DNA of 64,000 nucleotides, from contig NZ_CAAGSW010000004.1 in the NCBI RefSeq assembly GCF_900774055.1, positions 124,001 to 188,000 on the forward strand. Reading direction: 5' to 3'. Below, in pieces: positions 42,999-52,995 of this stretch. Position 1 is the first letter of the stretch, and every line of letters starts with the position of its first letter. The position numbers and the translations under genes are program-made. Under the pieces are notes generated by a model, which was not told the DNA's origin, searched no databases, and worked only from the letters and a program-made list of their open reading frames with translations. The stretch comes from Methanococcoides sp. AM1 (lineage in GTDB: Archaea > Halobacteriota > Methanosarcinia > Methanosarcinales > Methanosarcinaceae).

Positions 42999-43694
42999 AT
43001 GACAATAGCCATCATTCAGTTTGGTGGAAGCAATTGTGATCTTGATGTTTTGCACGTACTGAAAGACGTTGTCGGAGTGGACGCAGAGCTTGTATGGTAC
43101 AAGGAGCATGACCTTGACAGGTTCGAAGGCGCAGTGATACCCGGTGGTTTCTCCTATGGTGACTACCTGCGCGCAGGTGCTATCGCATCACGCACACCGA
43201 TCATGGATTCCATCAAGAAGATGGCAGATGAAGGTAAGCCGGTAATGGGTATTTGCAACGGTTTTCAGATACTCACTGAATCAGGACTACTTAATGGTGC
43301 TCTTGCAACCAACATGTACCCGAAGTTCAGATGTGAAGGTACTTACCTGAGAGTAGAGACCACAGACTCACCATTTACTTCCGCTTTCAAGGAAGGCGAG
43401 GTGATCCGAATACCTATAGCCCATATGGAAGGAAATTTCTATGCTGATGAGCAGACCCTTTCAAATATGGAGGATGAAAAGCTTGTAGCTTTCAGGTATG
43501 TGGATAAAGATGGCAATGTGACCGATGAAGTAAACCCCAATGGATCACAGGAGAACATTGCAGGCATACTGAGCGGAAAAAGGAATGTAATGGGACTTAT
43601 GCCCCATCCGGAAAGAGCATCTGAAGCCATTCTTGGCTCCGATGATGGTGTCAGGATGTTCCAGTCAATGGTAGAGTATATTAACAACAGGTAA
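42999..43694 (+). CDS. purQ: Phosphoribosylformylglycinamidine synthase subunit PurQ (231 aa)
   Basis: Class I glutamine amidotransferase that supplies ammonia to PurL. FGGSNCD opens the protein, PGGFSYGDYLRAG follows, C86 in GICNGFQIL is the nucleophile, and MPHPERASE carries the catalytic His and Glu. It is directly abutted to purS. The last codons form half of a perfect palindrome that starts a T-rich terminator. Confidence 0.96.
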   Translation: MTIAIIQFGGSNCDLDVLHVLKDVVGVDAELVWYKEHDLDRFEGAVIPGGFSYGDYLRAGAIASRTPIMDSIKKMADEGKPVMGICNGFQILTESGLLNGALATNMYPKFRCEGTYLRVETTDSPFTSAFKEGEVIRIPIAHMEGNFYADEQTLSNMEDEKLVAFRYVDKDGNVTDEVNPNGSQENIAGILSGKRNVMGLMPHPERASEAILGSDDGVRMFQSMVEYINNR

Positions 43695-43746
43695 TATTAC
43701 CTGAATATACTCAACTTCTTTTCTTTTCTTTTCTTTTCTATTCTTT
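43688..43746 (+). terminator. Terminator of purSQ overlapping the stop codon
   Basis: CAGGTAATATTACCTG at 43688-43703 is a perfect 16-base palindrome containing the purQ TAA. It is followed by four CTTTT-type units (43716-43746), the T-rich tract typical of archaeal termination. A second stem (GTCCGGCCCGAC with GTCGGACC, about 43810-43842) lies further on and may end the convergent rnhB transcript. Confidence 0.6.
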
Positions 43747-43875
43747 AATTTTGTCTTCTAGCTAGTACAACCTATGCTAGTATACCTTGCCCTAACACAA
43801 CCTATTATTGTCCGGCCCGACCAGATCTGTTCTTGTCGGACCTAGCCTGATCCATTCCTGATAATCAGATCATCC

Positions 43876-44520
43876 TTATTTTTCAACGATGTTCTGTGCA
43901 GTCTTCCAGGAATGCCTGACGATATCCGGCAGTGAGCCGTGCTCATCATACCAATCCTTCAGGAACTGCTTGGTCTTTGGGTCTGAAGGATATCCACTGC
44001 CAAAATCCACACCAATCTCTTTTTTGAGCTCTTCAATAAGTTCATCGCGCCTGACCTTCGCTACAATGGATGCTGCAGATACAACCGGGAAAAGATCGTC
44101 AGCGCCATGCTTTGAAACTATTTTAGGAGCTGTTGTGTCGGGATGATTTTTTAAATAATTCTCAAGAAGACGTCTACCAAAGCGTTCTTCCTTTACATCA
44201 GCCGCATCCACATAGATCTCGTCACCCGGAAGATTCTCGATCACACTTCCAAAGCCAAGGACCATGATCTCGTTCATGGTCATCAGTTTACGAAGTTCAT
44301 CTATCTGATCAGGGGATACTTCAAAAACAAAATAGTCATCTGCATACTTCTTGATCTGGGAAGCAAGATGCACTCTTTTTTTTGGTGAAAGTTTCTTGGA
44401 ATCGGCAACCCCAAGGTTCTTAAGAGCATTGCTTTTACTCTTATCAATCCTCACACCACCAATACACATCGGACCTATTACAGGACCTTTTCCAGCTTCA
44501 TCAATTCCCACGATCTTCAT
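43876..44520 (-). CDS. rnhB: Ribonuclease HII (214 aa)
   Basis: Removes single ribonucleotides and RNA primers from DNA. The N terminus MKIVGIDEAGKGPVIGP carries the first catalytic Asp-Glu pair, and DSKKLSPKKR, a middle YVDAADVK and VSAASIVAKVRRD complete the active site. The length is typical of archaeal RNase HII. It lies 48 bases after the pilus-type membrane gene and may be co-transcribed with it. Confidence 0.95.
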   Translation of the reverse strand: MKIVGIDEAGKGPVIGPMCIGGVRIDKSKSNALKNLGVADSKKLSPKKRVHLASQIKKYADDYFVFEVSPDQIDELRKLMTMNEIMVLGFGSVIENLPGDEIYVDAADVKEERFGRRLLENYLKNHPDTTAPKIVSKHGADDLFPVVSAASIVAKVRRDELIEELKKEIGVDFGSGYPSDPKTKQFLKDWYDEHGSLPDIVRHSWKTAQNIVEK

Positions 44521-44568
44521 TGTAATCTCCCATCATTGTAATTGTCCTGCTTAAAGCAGAACAACTAC

Positions 44569-46815
44569 TCATACGAACAGGGTGAATATAAGATAACCGA
44601 CAGTGATCATGATTATTGAATGCTTCAGTCCGGAAAGCACATTACCTTCACCCATTGCTCCTGCCATGAGCCCGGAGCTTAATCCCTGAAGAAGGGAAGC
44701 ATGCATGAACAAACGAGTGTATGCTTCAAGGTCAAAGTTCCCGAGGAAGCCACCGGCCTGGGTTCCTGATTCAGCCATCTTTTCACCGGCATTTGCCATC
44801 TCGGCCAGGAAGGTCGTAGAGATAACATAGATGACACCAACGAACACGAAGAATGCAATATAAATGATGACTATGTAGATCATCATGTTCATTGAACGCT
44901 CACGTTTCATGGACTGTTCGGATGCCGCATCCCGTGCTGCTACCAGAAGCACTTCACCCACATCACCACTTGATTCATTGGCTTTTGTAATAAGGGTCAT
45001 TGAACGTGCTATAACATGAGTTCGAAGCCTGTTTGCAAACCTGATGAGAGCATCATTAACATTCATCCCCCAGAAGATATCCTTCCATATCCTGTTGATC
45101 TCTTTGCCGAGGTTTCCTTTACCGGAAGTTGCCATAAGTGTTATGGAATCACGAAGTGTCATTCCGGTCTCGTTAGTGCTTGCAAGCTTTTTTAAGAAAT
45201 CCGGGAAATTTTTCTCAAGGCTTTTCTTCCTGTGAGATTTAACCTCATGGAAAAGAGCAAGGGGCACTATCACAAGGAAAAGGCCAAGCACAATATAATC
45301 ATCAATAAAAGCAACGATATCTGATGTTGCAGAAAGGTCTCCTTTGTTTAACCAGAAGGGAATAATAATAACCAGAAATGCAATTGGTAATGTAATAGCA
45401 AGTGTATAAAGAGGTTGATCTAGCAGCGGTTTGACCGGATTCTGCAAGAAACCCCTTAATGATAATGATTTTTTAGACTTTGCAAGATCCTCATACAATG
45501 CCCTCTCCCTAACCTTTTCTTCAGTCTCATCTATCAGTTCACCTGCTTCATTATATACAGGTTCAAGATATGATGGGACTTGAGGAATACCATGATCAAG
45601 GACTAATGTAGTAGGCAGGATATCGGGCTCTCCACTCTCACTTGGAGTGATAATGCTGATCATCACAACAAACATCAGTGAACCGATCGGTAGTACAGCA
45701 TAAATAATCGCATATACCATGACATCTGATCCGGAACCCATTACTGCCATCATAACACCAAGTATGATGATGAAGAGAGGACCGGCAACAAATGCCGTAA
45801 CATAGGATTCTGAGAGCAATGCCAGGGTCTCCAGGAATCCTTTCTGGTCCACAACCGATTTTTGCAGGTACTGTTCAGACTTATCCTGGAAATAATGTGG
45901 AATACTTCCACCACTGTCAATGATGGTCAGAAGATTCTGCATCAGATCCTGGAACCTTTCTGAAGGAGTTATATCGCTAATGTTCGAGATAGCAGTTCTC
46001 AGGTCGTGTCCGAAATAGTCCATCTCACGCAGGATAGCATCAATTTCTTTTGAAACCTCACCATAAGTATCCTCTGAACGAGCCAATAGCCTGAATACCT
46101 CGATGATATTCATACCACCCTTACAAAGAGCATACATGAAAGTTACAGCATAAGGCAAATGCCTGTCAATGTCACCCTTGCGTTCACCTGCCTTGAAGCC
46201 CGGGTAAAGCATAAACATTCCATAGGTGACACCTCCAAGAATTATAGCAAAAAGAACGGTTATCAAAAATCCGATAAACAATGATTTAAATTGTAGTATC
46301 CAGGAAGTAGATGTACTGAGCTCCAGATTTGTTATAGTAGCAGGAAGTCCGACCAAATTCACAACAACATGCGAGAGGAAAAGACCCAGAATGAGGCCAA
46401 TTACACAGCAAAGCACTGAATAGAAGATAGCATTTGAAACATACATCTCATATGAAAGCGGCACACGTGCCTGGAAAAGTTGCACCTGAAGATGTGCATA
46501 TTTTTCTTTCCTTGCCTTTATCCGATCACCTAGTAATGCAAAAGGGATCTTTTTAAAGATCGTGAAGTATTCAAAGAACCTGTCAAACGTTCCATTGTCC
46601 TTTTTTGGCCCTCCGGATAGCTTTCGTTTGATACCACTAAGGAATGGATCCTTTTTAGTTCCGGAAGAAAGTGAGGAGGAAATGCTACCCTCCGTTTCTA
46701 TCGAAGGTTCGATATCCTGAAGACTCCCCTGTTCTTCGACAAGGTCAGCAATATCAGGAACTTTTTCCTGCATTTCGCCTTCATGAGCTTTTTCCAGAGA
46801 CCTGTCTTCTGTCAC
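44569..46815 (-). CDS. Type IV pilus/Tad-like membrane platform protein with two F domains (748 aa)
   Basis: An acidic soluble N terminus (about 1-85), then a first T2SSF domain (membrane helices around 130-200 and 340-400, soluble part KGGMNIIEVFRLLARSEDT) ending in SIITPSE, a linker of about 60 residues, then a second T2SSF domain (helices at about 480-530 and the C terminus; soluble part NETGMTLRDSITLMATSGKG). It is thus a fused TadB+TadC, as in haloarchaeal PilC-type proteins. It anchors the ATPase encoded 19 bases upstream. No pilin gene is adjacent, so the exported substrate is unknown. Confidence 0.88.
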   Translation of the reverse strand: MTEDRSLEKAHEGEMQEKVPDIADLVEEQGSLQDIEPSIETEGSISSSLSSGTKKDPFLSGIKRKLSGGPKKDNGTFDRFFEYFTIFKKIPFALLGDRIKARKEKYAHLQVQLFQARVPLSYEMYVSNAIFYSVLCCVIGLILGLFLSHVVVNLVGLPATITNLELSTSTSWILQFKSLFIGFLITVLFAIILGGVTYGMFMLYPGFKAGERKGDIDRHLPYAVTFMYALCKGGMNIIEVFRLLARSEDTYGEVSKEIDAILREMDYFGHDLRTAISNISDITPSERFQDLMQNLLTIIDSGGSIPHYFQDKSEQYLQKSVVDQKGFLETLALLSESYVTAFVAGPLFIIILGVMMAVMGSGSDVMVYAIIYAVLPIGSLMFVVMISIITPSESGEPDILPTTLVLDHGIPQVPSYLEPVYNEAGELIDETEEKVRERALYEDLAKSKKSLSLRGFLQNPVKPLLDQPLYTLAITLPIAFLVIIIPFWLNKGDLSATSDIVAFIDDYIVLGLFLVIVPLALFHEVKSHRKKSLEKNFPDFLKKLASTNETGMTLRDSITLMATSGKGNLGKEINRIWKDIFWGMNVNDALIRFANRLRTHVIARSMTLITKANESSGDVGEVLLVAARDAASEQSMKRERSMNMMIYIVIIYIAFFVFVGVIYVISTTFLAEMANAGEKMAESGTQAGGFLGNFDLEAYTRLFMHASLLQGLSSGLMAGAMGEGNVLSGLKHSIIMITVGYLIFTLFV

Positions 46816-46834
46816 CTTATCACTCCAAAGAACA

Positions 46835-49090
46835 TTATAGCAGATCGAGTTCCTTCAAGATTTTTTCCGGTGTGGATTGATAGGCATTAATGATACCAGA
46901 GATCTGCTTAAAGTCCTTAATATCATTGTCAACCATATATTCCAGTATACGCTGCCTGTTTGTCAATTCCCTGTTGACATCCATTGTACCCCAGCCTCTT
47001 CTCATACGGATATCCATCAAAGCTTTTGAATCACCTGTTCTATGGAAGACATCGGTCGAAGAATCCCACACGAAAACATCATTGGTCCTGACGTTTCGTG
47101 TATTTGGATCAATGTCAATGATCTCCACCACTTTCAGGTTCCTTCTGACACGCTTGCCCATGGAATATGTCTGTGCCTGGATACACATAATATCCAGTGC
47201 CTGTATCATATTACGCGGTACACTGATGGGCGGGTTCTCAAGTCTGTGGATAGCTGAAGGAACTGAATCTGCATGCATTGTCGAGAAAGTTGTATGTCCT
47301 GTGGACATTGCCTGGAACAATGTCAGAGCTTCTTTACCACGGACTTCTCCTACAAGGAGATATTCCGGACGTTGACGTAATGCAGCTTTAAGAAGATCAT
47401 ACATATCTACAGAACCACGATCGTCTGCTGTGAAGGAATCTCTGGTCATACCCGGGATCCAATTAGGATGAGGCAATTTCAATTCCCTTGTATCTTCAAG
47501 ACTTATGATCTTAGCCTTTTCAGGGATAAATAGAGATACAGCATTCAGGGAAGAAGTCTTACCGGATGCGGTACCACCAGCATAGATCAGGCTCTTGTTA
47601 TTCTCAATACATAACCAAAGATATGCCATACATTCCGGAGAGAATGTTCCCCATTTCAGGAGGTCTACCGGGGTGATAGGCTCTTCACTGAACTTCCTTA
47701 TCGTAAATGTACTGCCATGGGTTGTAACACTGACACCCAGTGTCATCTGTATCCTTGATCCATCCGGCATAGTTGCATCGACCATCGGATCTGCCACTGA
47801 GATGTGCTTCCCACTCTTCTGTGCAAGCTGGATAATGAAAGAATCAAGTTCTTTTTCTTCAAAAATAATGTTAGTAGCAATGTTCTGATATGAACGATGA
47901 TAAAGAAAGATCGGCTTACTGTGTCCATTACCGGAAATATCCTCTATTGAGCTATCATTCATCAGTGGATCGATCTTGCCGAATCTGATGAAATCCCGCT
48001 TTATGTAATAAAATACCTTCTCAAGCATTGCAGGAGTTATTTCGATAGCATAGTCCTTGATGATGTCACGTATCTCTTTTTCAAGCACTTCTTCCTTGTC
48101 TTTATTTTCATCAATATCTTCTACCAGAAGCTCATTGTGAAGACGGTCCTTTATCTCTGTCAGGAAGACCTGCTCAAAGTCAGAAAGTGAAGGTTCGACT
48201 ATATAATAGATATGATCATTGCGATCCTCGTTATAAAGAATGACAATAAAAACATATGGTTCCGAGGTCCAGTAACGATCAATTTCTTCATAGTCCTCAA
48301 CTCCTGTGAATTCAGAAAGGATCCCATGGACTTCCGGGTCATAAGGCTCAATCTCCTCATTCTCCCCTCTAAAGAGATTCTTTATTTTATCGACAATACC
48401 TATCTTTTCAGCTGGAATTCCTTCATCGTCCTCAGAACCATGTTCTTCCTGAAGTAAGTCTTCCTGAAGGATATCTTCGGAAACACTATCTTTAAGAATA
48501 TTCCCTTCGACAGCATCTTCAAAGCCCTTGTTGGCTTTTTCCGGATCAGCGATCTTATTTCTACTTTCCAGTTCATCGACAATATGAATATCACTGACAT
48601 CTTTGTTATCAGTGCTATCCTCCCCTGTCAGCTCAATATGCGTCTTTGGGAACGTTTCTGTGATGGTACGCTCTTCGTGTAACGATTGATCAAACCCTTC
48701 CGGATCGATGGAAACAGGTTCAAAACCATTGGGATAACCATCTTTTGATCTCCGATCCTGTGTGGAGGATCCTGATTCGAATTCCGGACGGGAAAATTTA
48801 TCATATCTTGGCAGAAGGATATTAAGTTCTTCATCAGCTTCATTATCAAAACTTTTCCTTTCAGGGGAAGAACCAATACTTTTTCTTGGTCTGCTCCTTG
48901 GTGTTAGAATAACTGCTTCAAGATCATCTTCACTAATATCATTACTATCGTGAAATCCGGACAGGTTCTCGCTAAGATCCTCTCCTTCATTCGTCGTATC
49001 AGGGTCGTTTCCTACAACAGGCTTCTGATCAGCATGTTCAATGCCATCCAACCTGTCGTCATTCAGATTTTCTTCTGCCTCTTTTGCCAT
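46835..49090 (-). CDS. Type IV pilus/Tad-like secretion ATPase (751 aa)
   Basis: The VirB11/PilT-like ATPase domain (about 440-680) has Walker A GGTASGKTS, the Asp box SLEDTRELKLPHPNWIPG, a Walker B-type LLVGEVRGKEA and the His box TGHTTFSTMHAD. Ahead of it is a domain typical of archaeal PilB/TadA proteins (about 260-430) and, before that, a very long acidic, disordered stretch (about 1-250) full of Asp, Glu and Ser. Archaeal ATPases of this class are usually 500-650 residues, so the extension is unusual. It forms an operon with the double-F platform gene. Confidence 0.9.
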   Translation of the reverse strand: MAKEAEENLNDDRLDGIEHADQKPVVGNDPDTTNEGEDLSENLSGFHDSNDISEDDLEAVILTPRSRPRKSIGSSPERKSFDNEADEELNILLPRYDKFSRPEFESGSSTQDRRSKDGYPNGFEPVSIDPEGFDQSLHEERTITETFPKTHIELTGEDSTDNKDVSDIHIVDELESRNKIADPEKANKGFEDAVEGNILKDSVSEDILQEDLLQEEHGSEDDEGIPAEKIGIVDKIKNLFRGENEEIEPYDPEVHGILSEFTGVEDYEEIDRYWTSEPYVFIVILYNEDRNDHIYYIVEPSLSDFEQVFLTEIKDRLHNELLVEDIDENKDKEEVLEKEIRDIIKDYAIEITPAMLEKVFYYIKRDFIRFGKIDPLMNDSSIEDISGNGHSKPIFLYHRSYQNIATNIIFEEKELDSFIIQLAQKSGKHISVADPMVDATMPDGSRIQMTLGVSVTTHGSTFTIRKFSEEPITPVDLLKWGTFSPECMAYLWLCIENNKSLIYAGGTASGKTSSLNAVSLFIPEKAKIISLEDTRELKLPHPNWIPGMTRDSFTADDRGSVDMYDLLKAALRQRPEYLLVGEVRGKEALTLFQAMSTGHTTFSTMHADSVPSAIHRLENPPISVPRNMIQALDIMCIQAQTYSMGKRVRRNLKVVEIIDIDPNTRNVRTNDVFVWDSSTDVFHRTGDSKALMDIRMRRGWGTMDVNRELTNRQRILEYMVDNDIKDFKQISGIINAYQSTPEKILKELDLL

Positions 49091-49312
49091 TGTTACACCG
49101 CAAGGGTTCTGTGCATATGATAGTCACAGATGGTGTGATCTAATATTATTATTATTATAATTATGATTATACATTATTAAAGGTATTGCATTTAAAATCG
49201 TGCATTGCAAAGAAAATTGATGAAAAATATTAAATCAAAAGCTATACATGTTCGTTCTATTATCGGTTCAAATTGCTAATGGTCATATAATATGACCACG
49301 GAGATATCCCAC

Positions 49313-50935
49313 ATGCCAATAATTACCTTACAATATGAGGATCTGGAATCACTCACACGTTCAGACAAGGATACGATCATTGACCGTGTACCAATGATAG
49401 GTGCAGACATCGAACGTATTGAAAAAGAGTCCATAGACATTGAGTTCTTCCCTGACCGCCCTGACCTTTACAGTGTGGAAGGAGTAGCAAGGGCCATGCG
49501 CGGATTTATGAACATCGAAACCGGGCTTTGTCATTATGATGTAACACCGTCGGACATTACAATAGAACTTGATGAACATATAGGAAAAGTCCGCCCGGTA
49601 CTTGGTTGTGCGGTTGTAAGGGGAATAAACTTCACATCCAGCTCTATCAAATCCCTGATGGACCTTCAGGAATCCCTTCACTGGGGACTTGGAAGGAACA
49701 GGAAGAAAGTTTCCATCGGTGTCCACGATATGGCAAATATCACTCCGCCATTCAAGTATCAGGCAGTTGACCCTGATCATAAATTCGTACCTCTTGATTT
49801 TACAGAACCAATGACAATGGATGAGATCCTTGCAGAACATCCAAAGGGAGTACGCTTTGCCGATATCCTTGAAGGAATGGAAAAGTACCCGTTGATAACC
49901 GATTCAAAGGGAGATGTCCTTTCATTCCCACCAATTATCAATGGAACCCTTACGAGAGTAGAAGAAAGCACCACGGACCTTTTCATTGATGTGACCGGCC
50001 TGGGAGATGCAGTCTACACTGCACTTAACATCGTAGTGACGTCACTTGCAGAGAGAGGCGGCAAGGTCGGATCGGTTAAGATCGTCTATCCGGATGGAAC
50101 AGAAAAGGTCACTCCTGACATGACACCTCGCGCTCTCAAACTTCCAAGATCTGAGATCGATGAGCTTATAGGCGTGGAATTTACCAACGAAGAGATCATA
50201 AACGAGCTGGAAAGAATGGGATTCGGTGCAGGCCTTTCAGATGACGGAGAGAACTTTGACATAGATGTTCCGTCCTACAGGGCAGACATATTGCACAATT
50301 TCGATGTTATTGAGGATATTGCCATAGGATATGGCTTTGATAAGATCCAGAGTGAATTCCCAAAGAATGCCACCATCGGTAGCGCACACCCCATTTCCCT
50401 CACAAGGGGAGCAATGCGCGAGATAATGGTAAGCCTTGGATATTCCGAGGTCATGCCTTTTACGCTCACCAGCCAAAAAGTACACTTCGAATGGATGTGC
50501 CGTGAAGAGACAGATGATGTTACGTTCGTACTTCACCCTATAAGTGAAGACCAGACAATGGTCCGCACCACCATATTACCAAACCTCATGGAAATATTTT
50601 CCCTGAACCAGCACCATGAGCTTCCACAACGCATTTTTGAGGTAGGAGAAGTTGTTGTGAATGCAAAGAACAGGCTCCATCTTTCAGCTGCTTCAATTCA
50701 TGCACAGGCAAACTTCACAGAGATCAGGGAAGTCCTGGACGCTGTGATGAGAGAAAGGGATATTCCATACGAAGTAACCGAATCAACTGATCCTGCATTT
50801 ATCGAAGGCAGGCGTGCTGACATTATTGTCGATGGTAAGAAGGTCGGCGTAATGGGAGAACTCTACCCGGGAGTTATCGTCAACTTTGGTCTTGGACAGC
50901 CTGTTGTTGGTTTTGAGATCGATATGACAGAATGA
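49313..50935 (+). CDS. pheT: Phenylalanyl-tRNA synthetase beta subunit (540 aa)
   Basis: Archaeal-type Phe[21 protein letters not shown] near the start (B1/B3-like region), the B5 domain around [19 protein letters not shown], and the catalytic-like fold [20 protein letters not shown]. Length is usual. An ATG at 49292 is in frame, but GGAG at 49300-49303 sits nine bases before the ATG at 49313, where homologues begin [12 protein letters not shown]. The alpha subunit pheS is not in the window, so the two subunits are unlinked here. Confidence 0.94.
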   Translation: MPIITLQYEDLESLTRSDKDTIIDRVPMIGADIERIEKESIDIEFFPDRPDLYSVEGVARAMRGFMNIETGLCHYDVTPSDITIELDEHIGKVRPVLGCAVVRGINFTSSSIKSLMDLQESLHWGLGRNRKKVSIGVHDMANITPPFKYQAVDPDHKFVPLDFTEPMTMDEILAEHPKGVRFADILEGMEKYPLITDSKGDVLSFPPIINGTLTRVEESTTDLFIDVTGLGDAVYTALNIVVTSLAERGGKVGSVKIVYPDGTEKVTPDMTPRALKLPRSEIDELIGVEFTNEEIINELERMGFGAGLSDDGENFDIDVPSYRADILHNFDVIEDIAIGYGFDKIQSEFPKNATIGSAHPISLTRGAMREIMVSLGYSEVMPFTLTSQKVHFEWMCREETDDVTFVLHPISEDQTMVRTTILPNLMEIFSLNQHHELPQRIFEVGEVVVNAKNRLHLSAASIHAQANFTEIREVLDAVMRERDIPYEVTESTDPAFIEGRRADIIVDGKKVGVMGELYPGVIVNFGLGQPVVGFEIDMTE

Positions 50936-51009
50936 AACACAAAATAGCCAATGTGGGAAAATTAAATACCCCGGCAAATATTCCCGGAGCTATCCGGGAA
51001 ACTTCTTTT

Positions 51010-51867
51010 TTAAATTATCTTATTCGCCTGTTCAAGCATAAGAGCGGACATTAACCCAAATATATAACCCGTATAATGGCCCAGGCTGTTCACAATGCCT
51101 GTTTCATTTACGATGTTTTCAGGGATCAGCAAGGGCAGACCTATCAGAAAATATACAAGAATGAGATAAATAAGTGCGATATAGATAAGAATGAAACTCG
51201 ATGAAACATGCTTTATACCGGATCCACAAAATGAATGGAGTTTCAGGGAAATACAATCAAAGAACGGACGATTAGCATAAGCAGTTACCAGCAGAAGTAT
51301 AGAAATTCCAAGGTACATAAAAATAGAAGCCTTTAAATTGAAAAGTACCAGGAACAAGTTCAAAAATATCAAAAAATAAACGAACTCGTGCCCTATTTTA
51401 GGACAATAATATTTTTTGCAATACCTGTAAAAAGCAAACATCAGGTAAGCTACCAGTGCACTTATAATTCCTGAATATCCCTGAACAGGAAATGGAAGGT
51501 CTATAAAATATACCATTGAAAATGAAACAATAAATGGAAGTACGAAAGAAAATAGCAAGAATGATATGATGAAAAAATTCCTATCGGTTTCAAAATTAAT
51601 TATCAGGAACATGAGGACCAGATAAAAGACCAGGTTCTTCATCAGATGAGAATATGAGGAATGGATATAATTGGACAAAAAAAGTGTTTCGATCTTTGGT
51701 TCCAGCGGAAATAGAATGAAATGGTCAAGCTTCATGTAGTCCGGCAGGAAAAATAACATCAACAAAAGAGATGGTATAAAAAGAAATAAAAGAAAGATGT
51801 CCAGGTCCTTCCAGTTTACATTCAAAAAATGGAATTTACTGATCTCTTCTTTTAGTCCAATACTCAT
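51010..51867 (-). CDS. Rhomboid-like intramembrane serine protease (285 aa)
   Basis: Seven or so membrane helices. The rhomboid landmarks are present: HSSYSHLMKN (about 69-78; the H-x-x-x-x-H-x-x-x-N pattern of helix 2), GYSG with S132 as the probable nucleophile, and GHYTGYIFG near the C terminus with the catalytic His. The sequence is otherwise divergent and rich in Phe and Leu. It probably cleaves membrane protein segments; substrate unknown. It is followed by nothing in operon, and a tRNA lies upstream on the same strand. Confidence 0.8.
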   Translation of the reverse strand: MSIGLKEEISKFHFLNVNWKDLDIFLLFLFIPSLLLMLFFLPDYMKLDHFILFPLEPKIETLFLSNYIHSSYSHLMKNLVFYLVLMFLIINFETDRNFFIISFLLFSFVLPFIVSFSMVYFIDLPFPVQGYSGIISALVAYLMFAFYRYCKKYYCPKIGHEFVYFLIFLNLFLVLFNLKASIFMYLGISILLLVTAYANRPFFDCISLKLHSFCGSGIKHVSSSFILIYIALIYLILVYFLIGLPLLIPENIVNETGIVNSLGHYTGYIFGLMSALMLEQANKII

Positions 51868-51951
51868 AAATGATAATGATCTTCAAAACATTATAAGTTT
51901 TTGTTAGTAGGCTATATTTAAGCAGAAATAAAGTTAAAGTTAATAAAAATA

Positions 51952-52046
51952 CGGGCCCGCCGCGATTCGAACGCGGGTCAATGGGTCTCTTCGCGGGATA
52001 ATCCACTTCGAAGCCCATGAGGATGTCCTGGCTACCCTACGGGCCC
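51952..52046 (-). tRNA. tRNA-Arg (anticodon TCG) with a 21-base intron
   Basis: On the minus strand the acceptor GGGCCCG pairs with CGGGCCC, discriminator G; the D arm contains AGCCAGGACA, and the T arm is CCGCG-TTCGAAT-CGCGG. The anticodon stem ATGGG/CCCAT encloses 28 bases instead of 7: CTTCGA, then 21 bases, then A. Splicing at the canonical place after base 37 leaves the loop CTTCGAA with anticodon TCG and a 74-base tRNA. No CCA is encoded. The 95-base span and intron position fit archaeal tRNA-splicing endonuclease substrates. Confidence 0.88.
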
Positions 52047-52191
52047 ATGCAACTTAGAATTGCGTTGTATCATTGTGATAGTTCGTATTAAACCTTTCTA
52101 TCATAGAAATGATATCGTTGAGCATAATTTCAGGTTCGCATCATCATGGAATTATATATTACTCTTATTTCCCGGCCATGTTTTATTATAA

Positions 52192-52995
52192 TTATTTCCC
52201 AATAAGAGAGTATTGTAGCATCACTGCTATCAGCAGGAGCACTATCCCAAGCATCTTGCTGAAATATTTTTCAAAAAATGAACGGAGCCTGTCATGCCGA
52301 AGATACATCAGACGGGAACCCAGCTGCCCTCCCACCAGTGCTGTAAATCCCATGGCAGCAAGAAGTGAAAGATCGATCTGTAAACTACCAATATGGGAGA
52401 GAAAACCGGAAAGAGAAGAGAAGAGAACAACTAATGCAGATGTTGCAGGTGCACTCTTTATTCCAAATCCCAGAAGCAGCAAGATAGGAACCAGAAATGT
52501 ACCGCCACCAATGCCAAGCATTCCTGCAACTGTTCCGATAAACAAGCCCAAAATGATACCGATGATGAAGCGTGCTTTTCGGCTGGCCTTAACTTCACTT
52601 TCCGTATTTCCGACCCTCTTTGAAAATATAACAGTGATACCTGCCAATGCAACTACCAGACTGAATGTGCTTAATATTGTAGTATCAGGAACAGATTGTG
52701 AGATAAAGGCCCCAAATGGTGCAGCTATTGCAGAGGATACTATAAATGGTGCAGCTGTATGAAAATCCACCATCCTTTTTTTAATATAAGTAAGAGATGC
52801 CGAAAATGTGGTCACCACGTTTAACAACAATGCAATAGCAATCGCTGTCAAAAGGTCCATTCCAAGCCAGTACAGCAAAGGAACATATATGATCGCGCCA
52901 CCCATTCCAAGGAACGAAAAAAGAATGGAAAGGCATAAAACAATTATGATATAAAAAAATGGTTCCATAAATACATATCCAGCGAAAGAGGTCAA
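52192..52995 (-). CDS. TauE/SafE-family anion exporter (267 aa)
   Basis: Two repeated halves of four helices, each opening with a glycine-rich motif: LGMGGAIIYVPLLYWLG and LGIGGGTFLVPILLLLG. This is the TauE/SafE pattern of sulfite or organosulfonate exporters; the substrate is not predictable. The TTG start at 52995 overlaps the stop of the upstream K+ regulator gene by four bases; an internal ATG (giving MEPFFYII) is the alternative. The overlap makes it the third gene of a run with the two K+ transport genes. Confidence 0.85.
   Translation of the reverse strand: MTSFAGYVFMEPFFYIIIVLCLSILFSFLGMGGAIIYVPLLYWLGMDLLTAIAIALLLNVVTTFSASLTYIKKRMVDFHTAAPFIVSSAIAAPFGAFISQSVPDTTILSTFSLVVALAGITVIFSKRVGNTESEVKASRKARFIIGIILGLFIGTVAGMLGIGGGTFLVPILLLLGFGIKSAPATSALVVLFSSLSGFLSHIGSLQIDLSLLAAMGFTALVGGQLGSRLMYLRHDRLRSFFEKYFSKMLGIVLLLIAVMLQYSLIGK

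Noticed and set aside
51952-52046. tRNA-Phe (GAA) or a pseudogene because of the long anticodon loop
   Set aside because: With the stem ATGGG/CCCAT the base 5' of a GAA anticodon would be C instead of T33; TCG keeps T33 and places the intron at the canonical site.
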